Program-made: the position numbers and the translations under genes | In this document: piece by piece, positions 8,752 to 17,768 of the stretch | Layout of the letters: each line of letters starts with the position of its first letter | How positions within the stretch are numbered: the first letter of the stretch is position 1 | The notes under the pieces: generated by a model | Seen by the model: only the letters and a program-made list of their open reading frames with translations | Databases searched by the model: none | Told to the model about the DNA's origin: nothing | Source: Hespellia sp. | Lineage (GTDB): Bacteria; Bacillota; Clostridia; Lachnospirales; Lachnospiraceae | Assembly (NCBI GenBank): GCA_028689735.1 | Contig: JAQVCP010000002.1 | Coordinates: 62,001 to 126,000 of the forward strand | Direction of reading: 5' to 3' | DNA: 64,000 nucleotides

Positions 8752-9675
8752 TTATGCGTTGATGATTGTTTCTTTTCTCTCAAAGATTTCATCAGACAAT
8801 AACTGGGATTCTACGTTGTCAAAGCCAAGGCGGGCGATGGTGGCCTCAAAGCGTTCCCCTGTCTTTCCCTGTTCTTTATAGAGAAGGATTGCTTTCTCGA
8901 TAACGTTGAGGGCTTCTTCCTTTGTACGGAATGTTTTGCGAAGCGGGATACCATGAGCAACACTTTTGCCCCAGCGTCCGCCGATGTAGATTTTGAATCC
9001 AGGTATTCCGCCTTCCATGGCATCAAAATGGCATTTGCTGACACAGCGCCCACAGTTGATACATGCATCGGTATGGATGTTGAGGCTTCCGTCTTCTATT
9101 CTGGCAGCGCCCATTGGACAGGCTTCTTCTACAGAACATTTTTTACATCCCTTACATTTCTCTTGATCAAAGTTCGGAGTCAGCTGACCAATGATACCCA
9201 GGTCATTGAGGTTTGGTTTTACACAGTTGTTTGGACATCCGCCAACGGCAATCTTGAATTTGTGGGGAGTCTTTACAGAGGCATAGCCTTTGTAGAACCG
9301 TTCATGAATCTCTTCTGAAATTGCAAAGGTATCAATCAGACCGTACTGGCAGGTTGATCCTTTACAGGAAACGATGGGACGGACTTTCGTGCCGGTGCCT
9401 CCGGTCTCCAAGCCTGCCTTTGCGATATATTCGCGGAATTCGTCAATCTTGTCAAAGGGAATACCCTGCACTTCGACGGTAAGACGTGTGGTAAATGTAA
9501 TGATACCGTTTCCGAATTGCTCGGCGGCTTCAGCGATGATCTTCTGCTGCCCGGCAGTAATCTTACCATTTACTGTAATAATTCTTGCAGAAAAATTGTC
9601 GGTTCCTTTATTGCTCAAAAATCCCAGAGCCTTTACTCTTTTTTCTTCTTCTGCGCTGATGGTTAATGTAGCCAT
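8752..9675 (-). CDS. small siroheme/4Fe-4S sulfite reductase-like protein (AsrC type) with two ferredoxin clusters
   Basis: A 307-residue redox enzyme. The N-terminal part resembles the nitrite/sulfite reductase ferredoxin-like half domain (to about residue 70). CKGSTCQYGLIDT and GGCPNNCVKPNLNDLG provide the CX5C...CX3C ligands of the coupled siroheme-4Fe-4S centre. Two inserted ferredoxin motifs follow, CKGCKKCSVEEACP and CINCGRCVSKC. This layout is that of AsrC and other low-molecular-weight anaerobic sulfite reductases (about 300-340 residues). No AsrA or AsrB partners are adjacent, so its electron donor and exact substrate are open. Siroheme precursor genes (hemC to cobA/hemD) lie nearby on the other strand, which fits. 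The ATG at 9675 has GGAGG. Confidence 0.88.
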   Translation of the reverse strand: MATLTISAEEEKRVKALGFLSNKGTDNFSARIITVNGKITAGQQKIIAEAAEQFGNGIITFTTRLTVEVQGIPFDKIDEFREYIAKAGLETGGTGTKVRPIVSCKGSTCQYGLIDTFAISEEIHERFYKGYASVKTPHKFKIAVGGCPNNCVKPNLNDLGIIGQLTPNFDQEKCKGCKKCSVEEACPMGAARIEDGSLNIHTDACINCGRCVSKCHFDAMEGGIPGFKIYIGGRWGKSVAHGIPLRKTFRTKEEALNVIEKAILLYKEQGKTGERFEATIARLGFDNVESQLLSDEIFERKETIINA

Positions 9676-9734
9676 GTGTTTTCCTCCATATGTGTGTTTG
9701 TTTTTAGTGAAATAACAGTGATAACTGTCATCTC

Positions 9735-9798
9735 ATTGCGGCATCCATAGCAAAGGTAAGCACTGCTTTTCATACCTTTGTATTGACGTATCCGCAAT
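9735..9798 (-). promoter_or_regulatory. nested inverted repeats in the leader of the sulfite reductase gene
   Basis: ATTGCGG at 9735-9741 is perfectly complementary to CCGCAAT at 9792-9798, and enclosed within it CAAAGGTA at 9751-9758 pairs perfectly with TACCTTTG at 9773-9780. Read as minus-strand RNA this is a closing stem, two internal unpaired strands and an inner hairpin, about 60 nt ahead of the start codon. I do not recognise it as a known riboswitch. It could instead be DNA operator sites for the divergent LysR regulator. Confidence 0.45.
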
Positions 9799-9801
9799 AT
9801 T

Positions 9802-9829
9802 ACTATACCACTTGCAATGTATAAAACAA
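9802..9829 (-). promoter_or_regulatory. candidate promoter for the sulfite reductase gene
   Basis: On the minus strand TTGTTT (9829-9824) and TATAGT (9807-9802) are 16 bp apart. A start about 7 nt further would fall at the very edge of the nested inverted repeat described at 9735-9798. Confidence 0.35.
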
Positions 9830-9929
9830 AGTGATATTATCTGATAAGAAACATAGGAAAACCTGATTAATGCTCCGACCAAAAGCCATCAATCAACGAT
9901 CAACCAAATCATAGATAAGAGGAAATATT

Positions 9930-10850
9930 ATGACAATCAGACATTTGAAAATTTTTGTTGCAGTGGCAGAGGCCGGAACTATGAGTGGAGCGGCAGCGAA
10001 ATGCTATGTCTCTCAGCCGACCGTGAGCCAGACTATCCATGAGCTGGAAGAACATTATGGGGTTCAGCTCTTTGATCGGCTCTCCAAAAGGCTTTATATC
10101 ACAAAGGATGGGGTGGAGCTGCTTTCCTATGCCCAACAGCTGCTTAGCCAATACGACCAGATGGAGCAGAAGATGTTAAAAAACAGTCAGACGGAGAGTC
10201 TGCGCATTGGAGGAACTATCACAGTAGGAAGCTGCCTGTTGTCGAGTGTACTGAACGAATTTCATGTACAGAAGCCGGATGTGGAGACGTACACTTACGT
10301 GGGAAATACAAAGGAAATTGAACGAAAGCTCCTAAAATCAGAGCTGGATGTTGCGATTGTAGAAGGAGAAATCAATAACAAGGATCTTGTCGTCAAACCG
10401 ATTATTGATGATTTTCTTGGACTGATTGTATATAAAAACCATCCTTACGCAAAGGTGGATGAGCTTCAGGTAGATATGCTGCAGAATCAGCAGTTTGTCA
10501 TGCGCGAGGATGGGAGCGGAACCAGACAGCTGTTTGAAAAGTATCTGGTCAAGCACAGGCTTCATGTCCGAACGGCATGGGAGGCAAAATGTCCCGAAAC
10601 AATTCGAAATGCGGTAATGGACTGCAGCTGTCTGGCAACAGTCTCTGTGAGGCTCTTTGAAAAACAGATATTAGAAGGGAACGTCAAGGTATTTCTTCCG
10701 AAAACTACAGAGTGGAACCGCAGCTTTAAGATGGTATATCACAAAGACCGGGTTGTGACAGATTCCATCGAGTGTATGCAGAAAATTCTGCATATGTATA
10801 AAAAACCGGAGTTTTTAAAAAAAGTAAAAGTGGGAAATCTGATTGACTAG
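9930..10850 (+). CDS. LysR family transcriptional regulator, divergent from sulfite reductase
   Basis: A 306-residue LysR regulator with the winged helix at its N-terminus (TIRHLKIFVAVAEAGTMSGA, AAKCYVSQPTVSQTIHELEE) and an effector-binding domain containing the MREDGSGTRQLFEKYL loop seen in CysL/CysB-like members. The ATG at 9930 has AGAGG upstream. It is divergent from the sulfite reductase gene across a 254-bp region and directly precedes hemC (25 bp), so a role in coordinating sulfite reduction with siroheme synthesis is a reasonable inference. A function in hem operon control is equally possible. Confidence 0.92.
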   Translation: MTIRHLKIFVAVAEAGTMSGAAAKCYVSQPTVSQTIHELEEHYGVQLFDRLSKRLYITKDGVELLSYAQQLLSQYDQMEQKMLKNSQTESLRIGGTITVGSCLLSSVLNEFHVQKPDVETYTYVGNTKEIERKLLKSELDVAIVEGEINNKDLVVKPIIDDFLGLIVYKNHPYAKVDELQVDMLQNQQFVMREDGSGTRQLFEKYLVKHRLHVRTAWEAKCPETIRNAVMDCSCLATVSVRLFEKQILEGNVKVFLPKTTEWNRSFKMVYHKDRVVTDSIECMQKILHMYKKPEFLKKVKVGNLID

Positions 10851-10875
10851 TTCGATACAGAGAGGAAAGAAGCAT

Positions 10876-11772
10876 ATGAAAAATAAAATCATTCGCATCG
10901 GCAGCCGCGACAGCAGACTTGCCGTGATACAGGCGGAAATTGTAAGAGATACTATCAAGAAAGCACATCCTGATTTTGTGGTGGAAATTCATACGATGAA
11001 GACCACTGGAGATATGATTCTGGACCGCAGTCTGGATCAGATTGGGGGAAAGGGATTGTTTGTAAAGGAACTGGATCGTGCTCTTTTGGAGGAGGAAGTA
11101 GATATCTGTGTGCACAGTCTGAAGGATATGCCGATGGAGCAGATGAAAGAGCTTCCGATTCTTGCATTTACGAAGAGAGAAGACCCAAGAGATGCTTTGA
11201 TCTATAAACCTGGATTCGATGAGATTCCTGCGGGTGGAATCATCGGCTCCTCCAGCAGGAGAAGGACACTGCAGCTCGCACGGATATTTCCGGATTGTCA
11301 GTTCCGGGGAATCCGGGGAAATGTACAGACCAGACTTGGAAAGCTGGAGACGGGGGAATATGCTGGTACCGTGCTGGCAAGTGCCGGGCTTTGCCGTCTG
11401 CAGATGCAGCAGGTAATCGGACGCATTTTTTCGGTGGAAGAAGTGCTTCCAGCAGCAGGACAAGGCATTCTGGCAATCCAGGGAAGAGCAGGAGAAACTC
11501 ACGATTATTTAGATTGCTTGCAATGTAAAAATAGTACCATTGCAGCGCAGGCGGAACGAAGCTTCGTGGGTACCCTGGACGGAGGATGCTCCTCCCCGAT
11601 TGCGGCGTACGCCCAGGTGAATGGTGAGGAAGTGAAATTGACAGGACTGTACTATGAAGAGCAGGCAGAGGAATATGTCATGGATCATATGACAGGCCCT
11701 GTCTGTCAGGCAAAATACATAGGGGAGAAACTGGCGGAAGAACTGAAGCATAGATTTGGAGGAAAAAAATGA
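10876..11772 (+). CDS. hemC: hydroxymethylbilane synthase (porphobilinogen deaminase)
   Basis: Polymerises four porphobilinogen units to hydroxymethylbilane. Landmarks are IRIGSRDSRLAVIQAEIV at the N-terminus, GGKGLFVKELDRALLEEEVD, HSLKDMP, GSSSRRRTLQLA and VGTLDGGCSSPIAAYA, whose cysteine carries the dipyrromethane cofactor. I chose the ATG at 10876 with AGAGGAAAG (298 residues). An upstream in-frame start at 10843 would overlap the LysR gene and add residues not seen in the family. The stop overlaps hemA by 4 bp. First gene of the hem group. Confidence 0.96.
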   Translation: MKNKIIRIGSRDSRLAVIQAEIVRDTIKKAHPDFVVEIHTMKTTGDMILDRSLDQIGGKGLFVKELDRALLEEEVDICVHSLKDMPMEQMKELPILAFTKREDPRDALIYKPGFDEIPAGGIIGSSSRRRTLQLARIFPDCQFRGIRGNVQTRLGKLETGEYAGTVLASAGLCRLQMQQVIGRIFSVEEVLPAAGQGILAIQGRAGETHDYLDCLQCKNSTIAAQAERSFVGTLDGGCSSPIAAYAQVNGEEVKLTGLYYEEQAEEYVMDHMTGPVCQAKYIGEKLAEELKHRFGGKK

Positions 11773-13004
11773 GCATTCAAATGATAGGGATTGATTATCA
11801 GAAAGCAGGGGTGGACATCCGTGCAAAGTTTGCTTTCACACAGAAGAATACGGTAGAAGCACTTCAGAGGCTGACAGCACGGCAGGATATTCATGGTGCT
11901 GTGATTCTTTCCACCTGCAACCGCATGGAAATGTGGCTCAGTACAGGGGAGGAGTTTGAGGAATCTCTTCTGACCGTCCTATGTCGGCTGAAAGGACTTC
12001 AGGAAGAAGCATATCGTTCCTATTTTGTATCGCGGGAAGGCGCAGAGGCTGTGAATCATCTGTTTTATCTTACCTGCGGATTGAAATCGATGATTCTGGC
12101 AGAGGATCAGATTCTGTCCCAGGTGAAGAATGCAATCGCTCTTTCCAGAGAAACTTACTGCTCCGACAATGTGATGGAAGTCCTGTTCCGTAAGGCTGTT
12201 ACTGCGGCAAAGAAGGTGAAGACTGAGGTAGTCTTTACCCACGCCAGCACAACTGCAGTGGATCAGGCTGTGGAGCTGCTTGAGCGGGAAGGAGTTGTGC
12301 TCGCCGGGAAGCGCTGTATGGTAATTGGAAACGGAGAGATGGGAAAGCTTGCCGCCCAGGAGCTGACACGGCAGGGGGCAGATGTGACGGTGACTGTCCG
12401 CCAGTATAAGAGTGGAATGGTCAGTATTCCGGTGGGCTGTAAGCGCATCAACTATGGAGAGCGGATGGAACTTCTGCCGCAGTGTGATCTGGTAATCAGC
12501 GCGACCTCCAGTCCAAACCATACCATACGAAGAGAACTGTTTACAGAGGACATTTCCCTGACGCATCCGCTGTATCTGGTGGACCTGGCAGTCCCAAGGG
12601 ATATTGAACCCGAGGTGGGAGAGCTGGAGCAGATCGTGCTGTACGATATTGATGACTTTACGCTTGCCGATGAGTCGGAAAATGAGGCTGCCCTGACCCG
12701 GGCACATGCAATTCTGGGGGAAGAGATGGAAGAATTTTTTGCCTGGTATGACTGCAGGGATATGATTCCGCGTATTCAGGAAATTCAGGAGGAAGCAGTG
12801 ACGGACTTTCATCTGCGGATTCAGAAAATGATCCGGAAGCTTCCCATGAACGAAGAGTCCAGGCAGGAGTTTATGGAGGGACTTGACAGTGCGGCAGGAA
12901 AAGTGGTCGGAAAGATGATGTACGGTCTGCGGGACCACCTGGGAATTCAGGAATTCCGGGGGTGTCTGGACGGACTGGAGAAGCTGTATGACGAAGCAGA
13001 ATAG
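11769..13004 (+). CDS. hemA: glutamyl-tRNA reductase
   Basis: NADPH-dependent reduction of glutamyl-tRNA to glutamate-1-semialdehyde, the first step of the C5 route. The catalytic cysteine is in LSTCNRMEMW (about residue 50). The tRNA/active-site segment LFYLTCGLKSMILAEDQILSQ is truncated here as LKSMILAEDQILSQ and followed by QVKNAIALSRE. A Rossmann loop VIGNGEMGKLAAQEL lies at about 180-195. YLVDLAVPRDIEPEV and a C-terminal dimerisation helix region complete it. The length of 411 is normal, so no precorrin-2 dehydrogenase domain is fused as happens in some clostridia. Overlaps hemC by 4 bp; cobA/hemD follows after 21 bp. Confidence 0.95.
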   Translation: MSIQMIGIDYQKAGVDIRAKFAFTQKNTVEALQRLTARQDIHGAVILSTCNRMEMWLSTGEEFEESLLTVLCRLKGLQEEAYRSYFVSREGAEAVNHLFYLTCGLKSMILAEDQILSQVKNAIALSRETYCSDNVMEVLFRKAVTAAKKVKTEVVFTHASTTAVDQAVELLEREGVVLAGKRCMVIGNGEMGKLAAQELTRQGADVTVTVRQYKSGMVSIPVGCKRINYGERMELLPQCDLVISATSSPNHTIRRELFTEDISLTHPLYLVDLAVPRDIEPEVGELEQIVLYDIDDFTLADESENEAALTRAHAILGEEMEEFFAWYDCRDMIPRIQEIQEEAVTDFHLRIQKMIRKLPMNEESRQEFMEGLDSAAGKVVGKMMYGLRDHLGIQEFRGCLDGLEKLYDEAE

Positions 13005-13025
13005 AGAGGAAACGGGTAAACAAAA

Positions 13026-14543
13026 ATGACAGGAAAAGTATGGCTGGTGGGGGCTGGCCCGGGCGATGCCGGGCTGCTGACCAGAAAAGGTGAGGCGGTG
13101 CTTAAGGAAGCCCAGGTCGTAGTGTATGACCGACTGGTGGGGGATGGAATTCTGTCCATGATTCCAGCGGGAATCCGAACCATCGATGTTGGGAAAAATG
13201 CGGGAAACCACACCAGAAGTCAGGAAGAAATCAATCAGATTCTGGTGGAGGAAGCAAAGAGGGGCTATCGTGTTGTGAGACTCAAAGGAGGGGATCCATT
13301 TCTCTTTGGCCGCGGCGGGGAGGAGTTAGAGCTTCTCTGTGAGAACAACATTTCCTATGAAGTCGTTCCGGGGGTGACGTCATCACTGGCAGTTCCGGCA
13401 TACAATGGAATTCCGGTGACGCATCGGGATTATTGTTCATCTCTCCACATTATTACGGGGCATAAGCGCGCGGGAGAAGCGTACGACATTGACTTTGATG
13501 CTTTGGTACGCACAAAGGGGACGCTTGTGTTTCTTATGGGTGTATCTGCACTGGGTGACATCTGTGAGGCACTGTTGAATGCAGGAATGGAAGGAACCAT
13601 GCCGGCAGCAATCCTTCAGCAGGGGACCACAGCCGGGCAAAAACGTATTGTTGCGACTGTGGCAACGCTCCCGGAAGAAACGGCGCGCCAGGGAATTGAG
13701 ACCCCGGCAATTATCGTGGTAGGAAAGGTCTGTGAGCTGGCAGATACCTTTGCCTGGTATGAAAAGCTTCCGCTGGCCGGATGCAAGGTGGTCGTGACAA
13801 GACCCCGGGAATTGAATTCCCAGATGGCAGACAAGCTTCGGAAAAAGGGCGCGGAGGTGCTGGAGCTTCCAGCGATTGCCACCACAGCCATTTCGGAGAA
13901 TGAGAAGTTGAAGGAGTGTCTGTGCGGAATTGAACGTTATCAGTGGATTGCATTTACCAGCCCGGCAGGTGTGCGGATTTTCTTTGAGCAGATGCAGGCG
14001 TGGAAGATGGATGTGCGCAGACTGTGGAACTGTAAGATGGCAGTGATTGGAAGCGGCACTGCCAGAGAACTGATCCAGCGGGGCATTTATCCAGAGCTTA
14101 TGCCGGACCATTATGACGGAGAAGCCCTTGGAAAGGCACTTGCAGACACCTGTGCGGGAGGCAGCCGGATTTTGCTGGCCCGTGCAAAGAGCGGCAATCC
14201 GGAGATTCTGCAGGAAATTGCAAAGGGGAAGCAGTTGTCAGTGGATGATGTGGCAGTGTATGAGACAAGTTATGAACACGCAGAGTGTCTGGATGAACAG
14301 AAGCTTTTTGAACAGGGGCAGATCAGCTGTGCGATCTTTACCAGTGCCTCTACGGTTCGGGGATTTGCAGAGTCATCAGGGAATCTGGACTTGAAACAAG
14401 TGACTGCGGTCTGTATCGGAAAACAGACGAAGGCACAGGCTGATGCTTATGGAATGCGAACATTTGTGGCGGAGCAGGCCACCATGGACAGTCTGGTGGA
14501 ACTGACTATACAGCTAAGGATCGATGGTAAGATTGGGCAATAA
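13026..14543 (+). CDS. cobA-hemD: fused uroporphyrinogen-III C-methyltransferase / uroporphyrinogen-III synthase
   Basis: A 505-residue bifunctional enzyme. Residues 1 to about 245 are the SUMT domain, which methylates uroporphyrinogen III to precorrin-2: VWLVGAGPGDAGLLTRKGE, LKGGDPFLFGRGGEE, VVPGVTSSLAVPAYNGIPVTH. Residues about 250-505 are a HemD domain (GCKVVVTRPRELNSQMADKL, WIAFTSPAGVRIFFEQM, FTSASTVRGFAE), which cyclises hydroxymethylbilane. This fusion is common in Firmicutes and directs carbon toward siroheme or cobamides. The downstream precorrin-2 dehydrogenase/ferrochelatase is not in this window. The ATG at 13026 follows AGAGGAAAC. Confidence 0.96.
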   Translation: MTGKVWLVGAGPGDAGLLTRKGEAVLKEAQVVVYDRLVGDGILSMIPAGIRTIDVGKNAGNHTRSQEEINQILVEEAKRGYRVVRLKGGDPFLFGRGGEELELLCENNISYEVVPGVTSSLAVPAYNGIPVTHRDYCSSLHIITGHKRAGEAYDIDFDALVRTKGTLVFLMGVSALGDICEALLNAGMEGTMPAAILQQGTTAGQKRIVATVATLPEETARQGIETPAIIVVGKVCELADTFAWYEKLPLAGCKVVVTRPRELNSQMADKLRKKGAEVLELPAIATTAISENEKLKECLCGIERYQWIAFTSPAGVRIFFEQMQAWKMDVRRLWNCKMAVIGSGTARELIQRGIYPELMPDHYDGEALGKALADTCAGGSRILLARAKSGNPEILQEIAKGKQLSVDDVAVYETSYEHAECLDEQKLFEQGQISCAIFTSASTVRGFAESSGNLDLKQVTAVCIGKQTKAQADAYGMRTFVAEQATMDSLVELTIQLRIDGKIGQ

Positions 14544-14637
14544 AGAAAGTGGCAGCATGAGATTACAATGCCGGGACAAATGAAAAGAAGCAGAAGATTT
14601 ATAGTACATTTCAACTGGCGTAAAAAAGGAGATAGAG

Positions 14638-15621
14638 ATGAATATGATACAAAGACCAAGACGATTACGTGGAAGTGAAGGCTTGAGAAAAATGGTGCGT
14701 GAGACCAGAATGGACAAGTCGTCCCTCATTTACCCTCTATTTGTAAAGGAAGGAACCAATCTGAAGGAGGAGATTCCATCTATGCCGGATCAGTACCGGT
14801 ACAGCCTGGACCAGCTTCCGTATGCGGTAGAAGAACTGCAGAATGCAGGGGTTGGCAATCTTATGTTTTTTGGAATCCCGGAGCATAAGGATGAGGTGGG
14901 AAGCGGAGCCTACGCTCAGGATGGCATCGTACAACGTGCACTGCGGGAAGCAAAGAGCAGATTCCCGGATATGTACTGCATCACGGATGTCTGTATGTGT
15001 GAGTACACCTCCCACGGTCATTGCGGCGTGCTCTGCGGCCATGACGTGGAGAATGATGAGACATTAAAGCTCCTGAGTCAGACTGCCTTATCTCATGTGG
15101 AAGCCGGGGCGGACATGGTGGCACCTTCCGATATGATGGATGGACGAGTGCTTGCAATCCGCAATACTCTGGACGAACACGGATTCAAAGAGACTCCGAT
15201 TATGTCCTACGCGGTGAAATATGCTTCTGCATTTTACGGACCATTCCGCGAGGCAGCAGGCTCTGCGCCGTCCTTCGGAGACCGCAAGAGCTACCAGATG
15301 GATTATCACAACAGCCGGGAAGGCATCAAAGAGGCAATCCTTGATGTGCAGGAGGGGGCAGATATTCTCATGGTGAAGCCTGCCATGTCTTTCCTTGATA
15401 TAGTGACAAAGGTGCACGATGAGGTGCAGATTCCGGTGGCGGCTTACAGTGTCAGCGGAGAGTACGCCATGGTAAAAGCTGCGGCAGCGAAGGGCTGGAT
15501 TGAAGAAGAGCGGATTATGTGCGAGATGGCAGTGTCAGCCTACCGCGCAGGCGCACAGATTTATCTGACGTACTATGCGAAAGAACTGGCAAAGTGTATG
15601 GATGAAGGGAAAATTGGATAA
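14638..15621 (+). CDS. hemB: delta-aminolevulinic acid dehydratase (porphobilinogen synthase)
   Basis: Condenses two 5-aminolevulinate molecules to porphobilinogen. The zinc-site cysteines lie in DVCMCEYTSHGHCGVLC (near residues 118-134), the two active-site lysines in SYAVKYASAFYGPFRE (near 195) and ILMVKPAMSFLD (near 248), and VAAYSVSGEYAM near 268. The 327-residue length is normal. AAAAAGGAGAT precedes the ATG at 14638, and the 94-bp gap after cobA/hemD shows no clear terminator, so it is probably the same operon. Its stop overlaps the hemL start (TAATG). Confidence 0.96.
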   Translation: MNMIQRPRRLRGSEGLRKMVRETRMDKSSLIYPLFVKEGTNLKEEIPSMPDQYRYSLDQLPYAVEELQNAGVGNLMFFGIPEHKDEVGSGAYAQDGIVQRALREAKSRFPDMYCITDVCMCEYTSHGHCGVLCGHDVENDETLKLLSQTALSHVEAGADMVAPSDMMDGRVLAIRNTLDEHGFKETPIMSYAVKYASAFYGPFREAAGSAPSFGDRKSYQMDYHNSREGIKEAILDVQEGADILMVKPAMSFLDIVTKVHDEVQIPVAAYSVSGEYAMVKAAAAKGWIEEERIMCEMAVSAYRAGAQIYLTYYAKELAKCMDEGKIG

Positions 15622-16901
15622 TGGGCAGATCAGAAGAATTGTTTAAAGAAGCAGTGCGTTATATTCCGGGCGGAGTCAATTCTCCGGTGCGCGCTTATGG
15701 AAATGTAGGGATGACTCCACGGTTTATGCAGGAGGCCACAGGTCCTTATATCGTGGATGTGGATGGCAACCGTTATATTGATTATATTTGTTCCTGGGGA
15801 CCGATGATTTTCGGACATGCAAATCAGGAGGTGTTGTCGAAAGTGGTGGCAGCCTGCCAGCATGGTCTAAGCTTTGGAACCGCAACAGAGATTGAAGTAG
15901 ATGTGGCAAAATTTATCTGTGATCATATTCCTCACGTCGAGATGGTGCGTATGGTGAACTCTGGTACAGAGGCAGTGATGAGTGCACTCAGGGTTGCGCG
16001 TGGTTTTACGGGCCGGGAGAAGATTGTGAAGTTCGCCGGATGCTATCATGGACACAGTGATGCCATGCTGGTCAGCGTGGGTTCCGGTGTCATGACGGCA
16101 GGGGTGCCGGACAGCCTTGGCGTTACCAAGGGGGCTACAAAAGATACTTTGACAGCAACTTATAATGATCTGGAAAGTGCAGCAGATCTTTTTTCGGCAA
16201 ATGAAGGTGAGATCGCAGCGGTGATTGTCGAGCCTGTGGGCGCAAATATGGGAGTGGTTCCTCCAAAACCAGGATTCCTTGAGGGGCTGAGAAAACTCTG
16301 TGATGAGGGAAATGCGCTTCTCATTTTTGATGAAGTCATTACCGGATTTCGTCTTGCTTTTGGAGGGGCAGCAGAGTATTATGGTGTGACCCCGGATCTG
16401 GTGACATATGGGAAAATCATTGGCGGCGGCATGCCGGTTGGTGCTTACGGAGGAAGAAGAGAGATTATGGAGATGGTCTCTCCTGTTGGCGGTGTCTATC
16501 AAGCGGGAACGCTCAGCGGCAATCCGATTGCGATGGCAGCCGGAATCACACAGCTTCAGATTCTTCACAGAAGTAAGGATATGTATACGCGGCTGAATGT
16601 TTTGAGTCAGCAATTGTACGGTGAGATGGAACAGTTGATAGAGCAGTATCATATGCCGTACCAGCTGAACCATGTGGGTTCTCTTGGAAGTCTTTTCTTT
16701 ACGGAGCAGGAAGTCATAGATTATGGCAGTGCGAAAGCTTCGGACACCGTTGCATTTGCAGAATATTTCCGGTTTATGCTGGAGCATGGGATTCATCTGG
16801 CACCTTCACAGTTCGAGGCAATGTTCTTGTCGTGTATGCATGAGGAAGATGTGATTGCGGAGACTTTGAATGTGGTGGAAGCGTTTTTTAAGAGCAAATA
16901 A
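15621..16901 (+). CDS. hemL: glutamate-1-semialdehyde 2,1-aminomutase
   Basis: PLP enzyme converting glutamate-1-semialdehyde to 5-aminolevulinate. Landmarks are YIPGGVNSPVRAYGNV, MVNSGTEAVMSALRVARGFT, KFAGCYHGHSDAMLV, LIFDEVITGFRLAFGGAAEY, the PLP lysine in TYGKIIGGGMPVGAYGG (near residue 265), and YQAGTLSGNPIAMAAG. The length of 426 is normal. Last gene of the hemCA-cobA/hemD-BL group, with a strong terminator 24 bp after the stop. Confidence 0.97.
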   Translation: MGRSEELFKEAVRYIPGGVNSPVRAYGNVGMTPRFMQEATGPYIVDVDGNRYIDYICSWGPMIFGHANQEVLSKVVAACQHGLSFGTATEIEVDVAKFICDHIPHVEMVRMVNSGTEAVMSALRVARGFTGREKIVKFAGCYHGHSDAMLVSVGSGVMTAGVPDSLGVTKGATKDTLTATYNDLESAADLFSANEGEIAAVIVEPVGANMGVVPPKPGFLEGLRKLCDEGNALLIFDEVITGFRLAFGGAAEYYGVTPDLVTYGKIIGGGMPVGAYGGRREIMEMVSPVGGVYQAGTLSGNPIAMAAGITQLQILHRSKDMYTRLNVLSQQLYGEMEQLIEQYHMPYQLNHVGSLGSLFFTEQEVIDYGSAKASDTVAFAEYFRFMLEHGIHLAPSQFEAMFLSCMHEEDVIAETLNVVEAFFKSK

Positions 16902-16924
16902 AGGAGAAAACTTGTTATGAGGAC

Positions 16925-16960
16925 ACAAAAAACCTCCCTATCAGTGGGGAGGTTTTTTGT
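16925..16960. terminator. bidirectional terminator after hemL
   Basis: A 14-bp perfect stem (ACAAAAAACCTCCC at 16925-16938 with GGGAGGTTTTTTGT at 16947-16960) around an 8-nt loop. A and T runs flank both arms, and the genes on either side converge. Confidence 0.9.
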
Positions 16961-16990
16961 GGTGGTGGACCCGCCTACAGCATGCAAGTC

Positions 16991-17701
16991 TTACAGCTGA
17001 ATGTTCTTGAACAGGTCACCAAGGCTTGTTCCGATGTTCTCGGCTTTTGGAATATCTACTTTTTCTACATATTCCTCTTGCGGCTCCTGAAGGGCTTTGA
17101 TACTTAAGCTGATCTTGCCTTCTTTGACACCGATAATCTTAACGGTTACTTTGTCGCCCACGTTCAGTACTTCAGAAGGAGTCTTGATACGCTTCTGGGC
17201 AATCTGGGAAATGTGTACGAGACCGGATAATCCGTTGTCAAGCTTTACGAAAGCTCCATAGTTCTGAAGGGTCTCAACGGTTCCTTCTGCGATGCTGCCA
17301 ACTTTGACAGATTCGATCTGTTTTGCTTTTTCAGCGCGCTCTTTTTCTCTTAAGATCTCTCTTGAAGAGAGTACAAGACGATTGTTGGCCTGATCCACAT
17401 CGATGACACGTACTTCGATATCTTGGAGAAGGAATGTCTCTAAGTTCTCAATGTAGGAAAGGGAAAGCTTGGAAGCCGGGATAAATCCACGGAGTCCTTC
17501 GATTTTGGCAATCGCACCACCGTTGACAATTCCTTCTACTTTGACTGGAAGGATGGTCTTTTCCTCCATGTATTTTTTCACAACGTTCCAAGGATTGGCG
17601 TTGTCAAATTGATCTTCGAAATCGGCCATTGTCTCCTGCTTGGTATCAGGTGTAGTATTCTCTACTACGGTTTCTTCGTTCTGTGTTAATTCTTCACTCA
17701 T
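16991..17701 (-). CDS. S1 RNA-binding domain protein (short RpsA-like)
   Basis: A 236-residue protein with an acidic N-terminal tail and two S1 domains, about residues 48-118 (VKVEGIVNGGAIAKIEGLRG, FIPASKLS) and 132-205 (GSIAEGTVETLQNYGAFVKL, GLSGLVHISQIA). Full ribosomal protein S1 in Gram-negatives has six repeats; clostridial two-to-four-repeat versions are common and bind RNA in translation, though their exact role is unclear. Translation could start further upstream at 17770, but the likely promoter -10 sits at 17769-17774, so the ATG at 17701 with AGGTG is chosen. Confidence 0.85.
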   Translation of the reverse strand: MSEELTQNEETVVENTTPDTKQETMADFEDQFDNANPWNVVKKYMEEKTILPVKVEGIVNGGAIAKIEGLRGFIPASKLSLSYIENLETFLLQDIEVRVIDVDQANNRLVLSSREILREKERAEKAKQIESVKVGSIAEGTVETLQNYGAFVKLDNGLSGLVHISQIAQKRIKTPSEVLNVGDKVTVKIIGVKEGKISLSIKALQEPQEEYVEKVDIPKAENIGTSLGDLFKNIQL

Positions 17702-17768
17702 AATCTGCACCTCATTTTTGAATTTTGATGATAGTTCCTGCACCTTTGCAGAAAGCCTCAGTTTCACC

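Noticed and set aside
11979..13211. 410-residue open frame on the minus strand inside hemA and cobA/hemD
   Set aside because: It is opposite two clear enzyme genes, has low-complexity His/Cys-rich composition typical of antisense frames, and no ribosome site or homology I recognise.
15867..16796. 309-residue minus-strand frame inside hemL
   Set aside because: Antisense shadow of hemL, with no family motifs.
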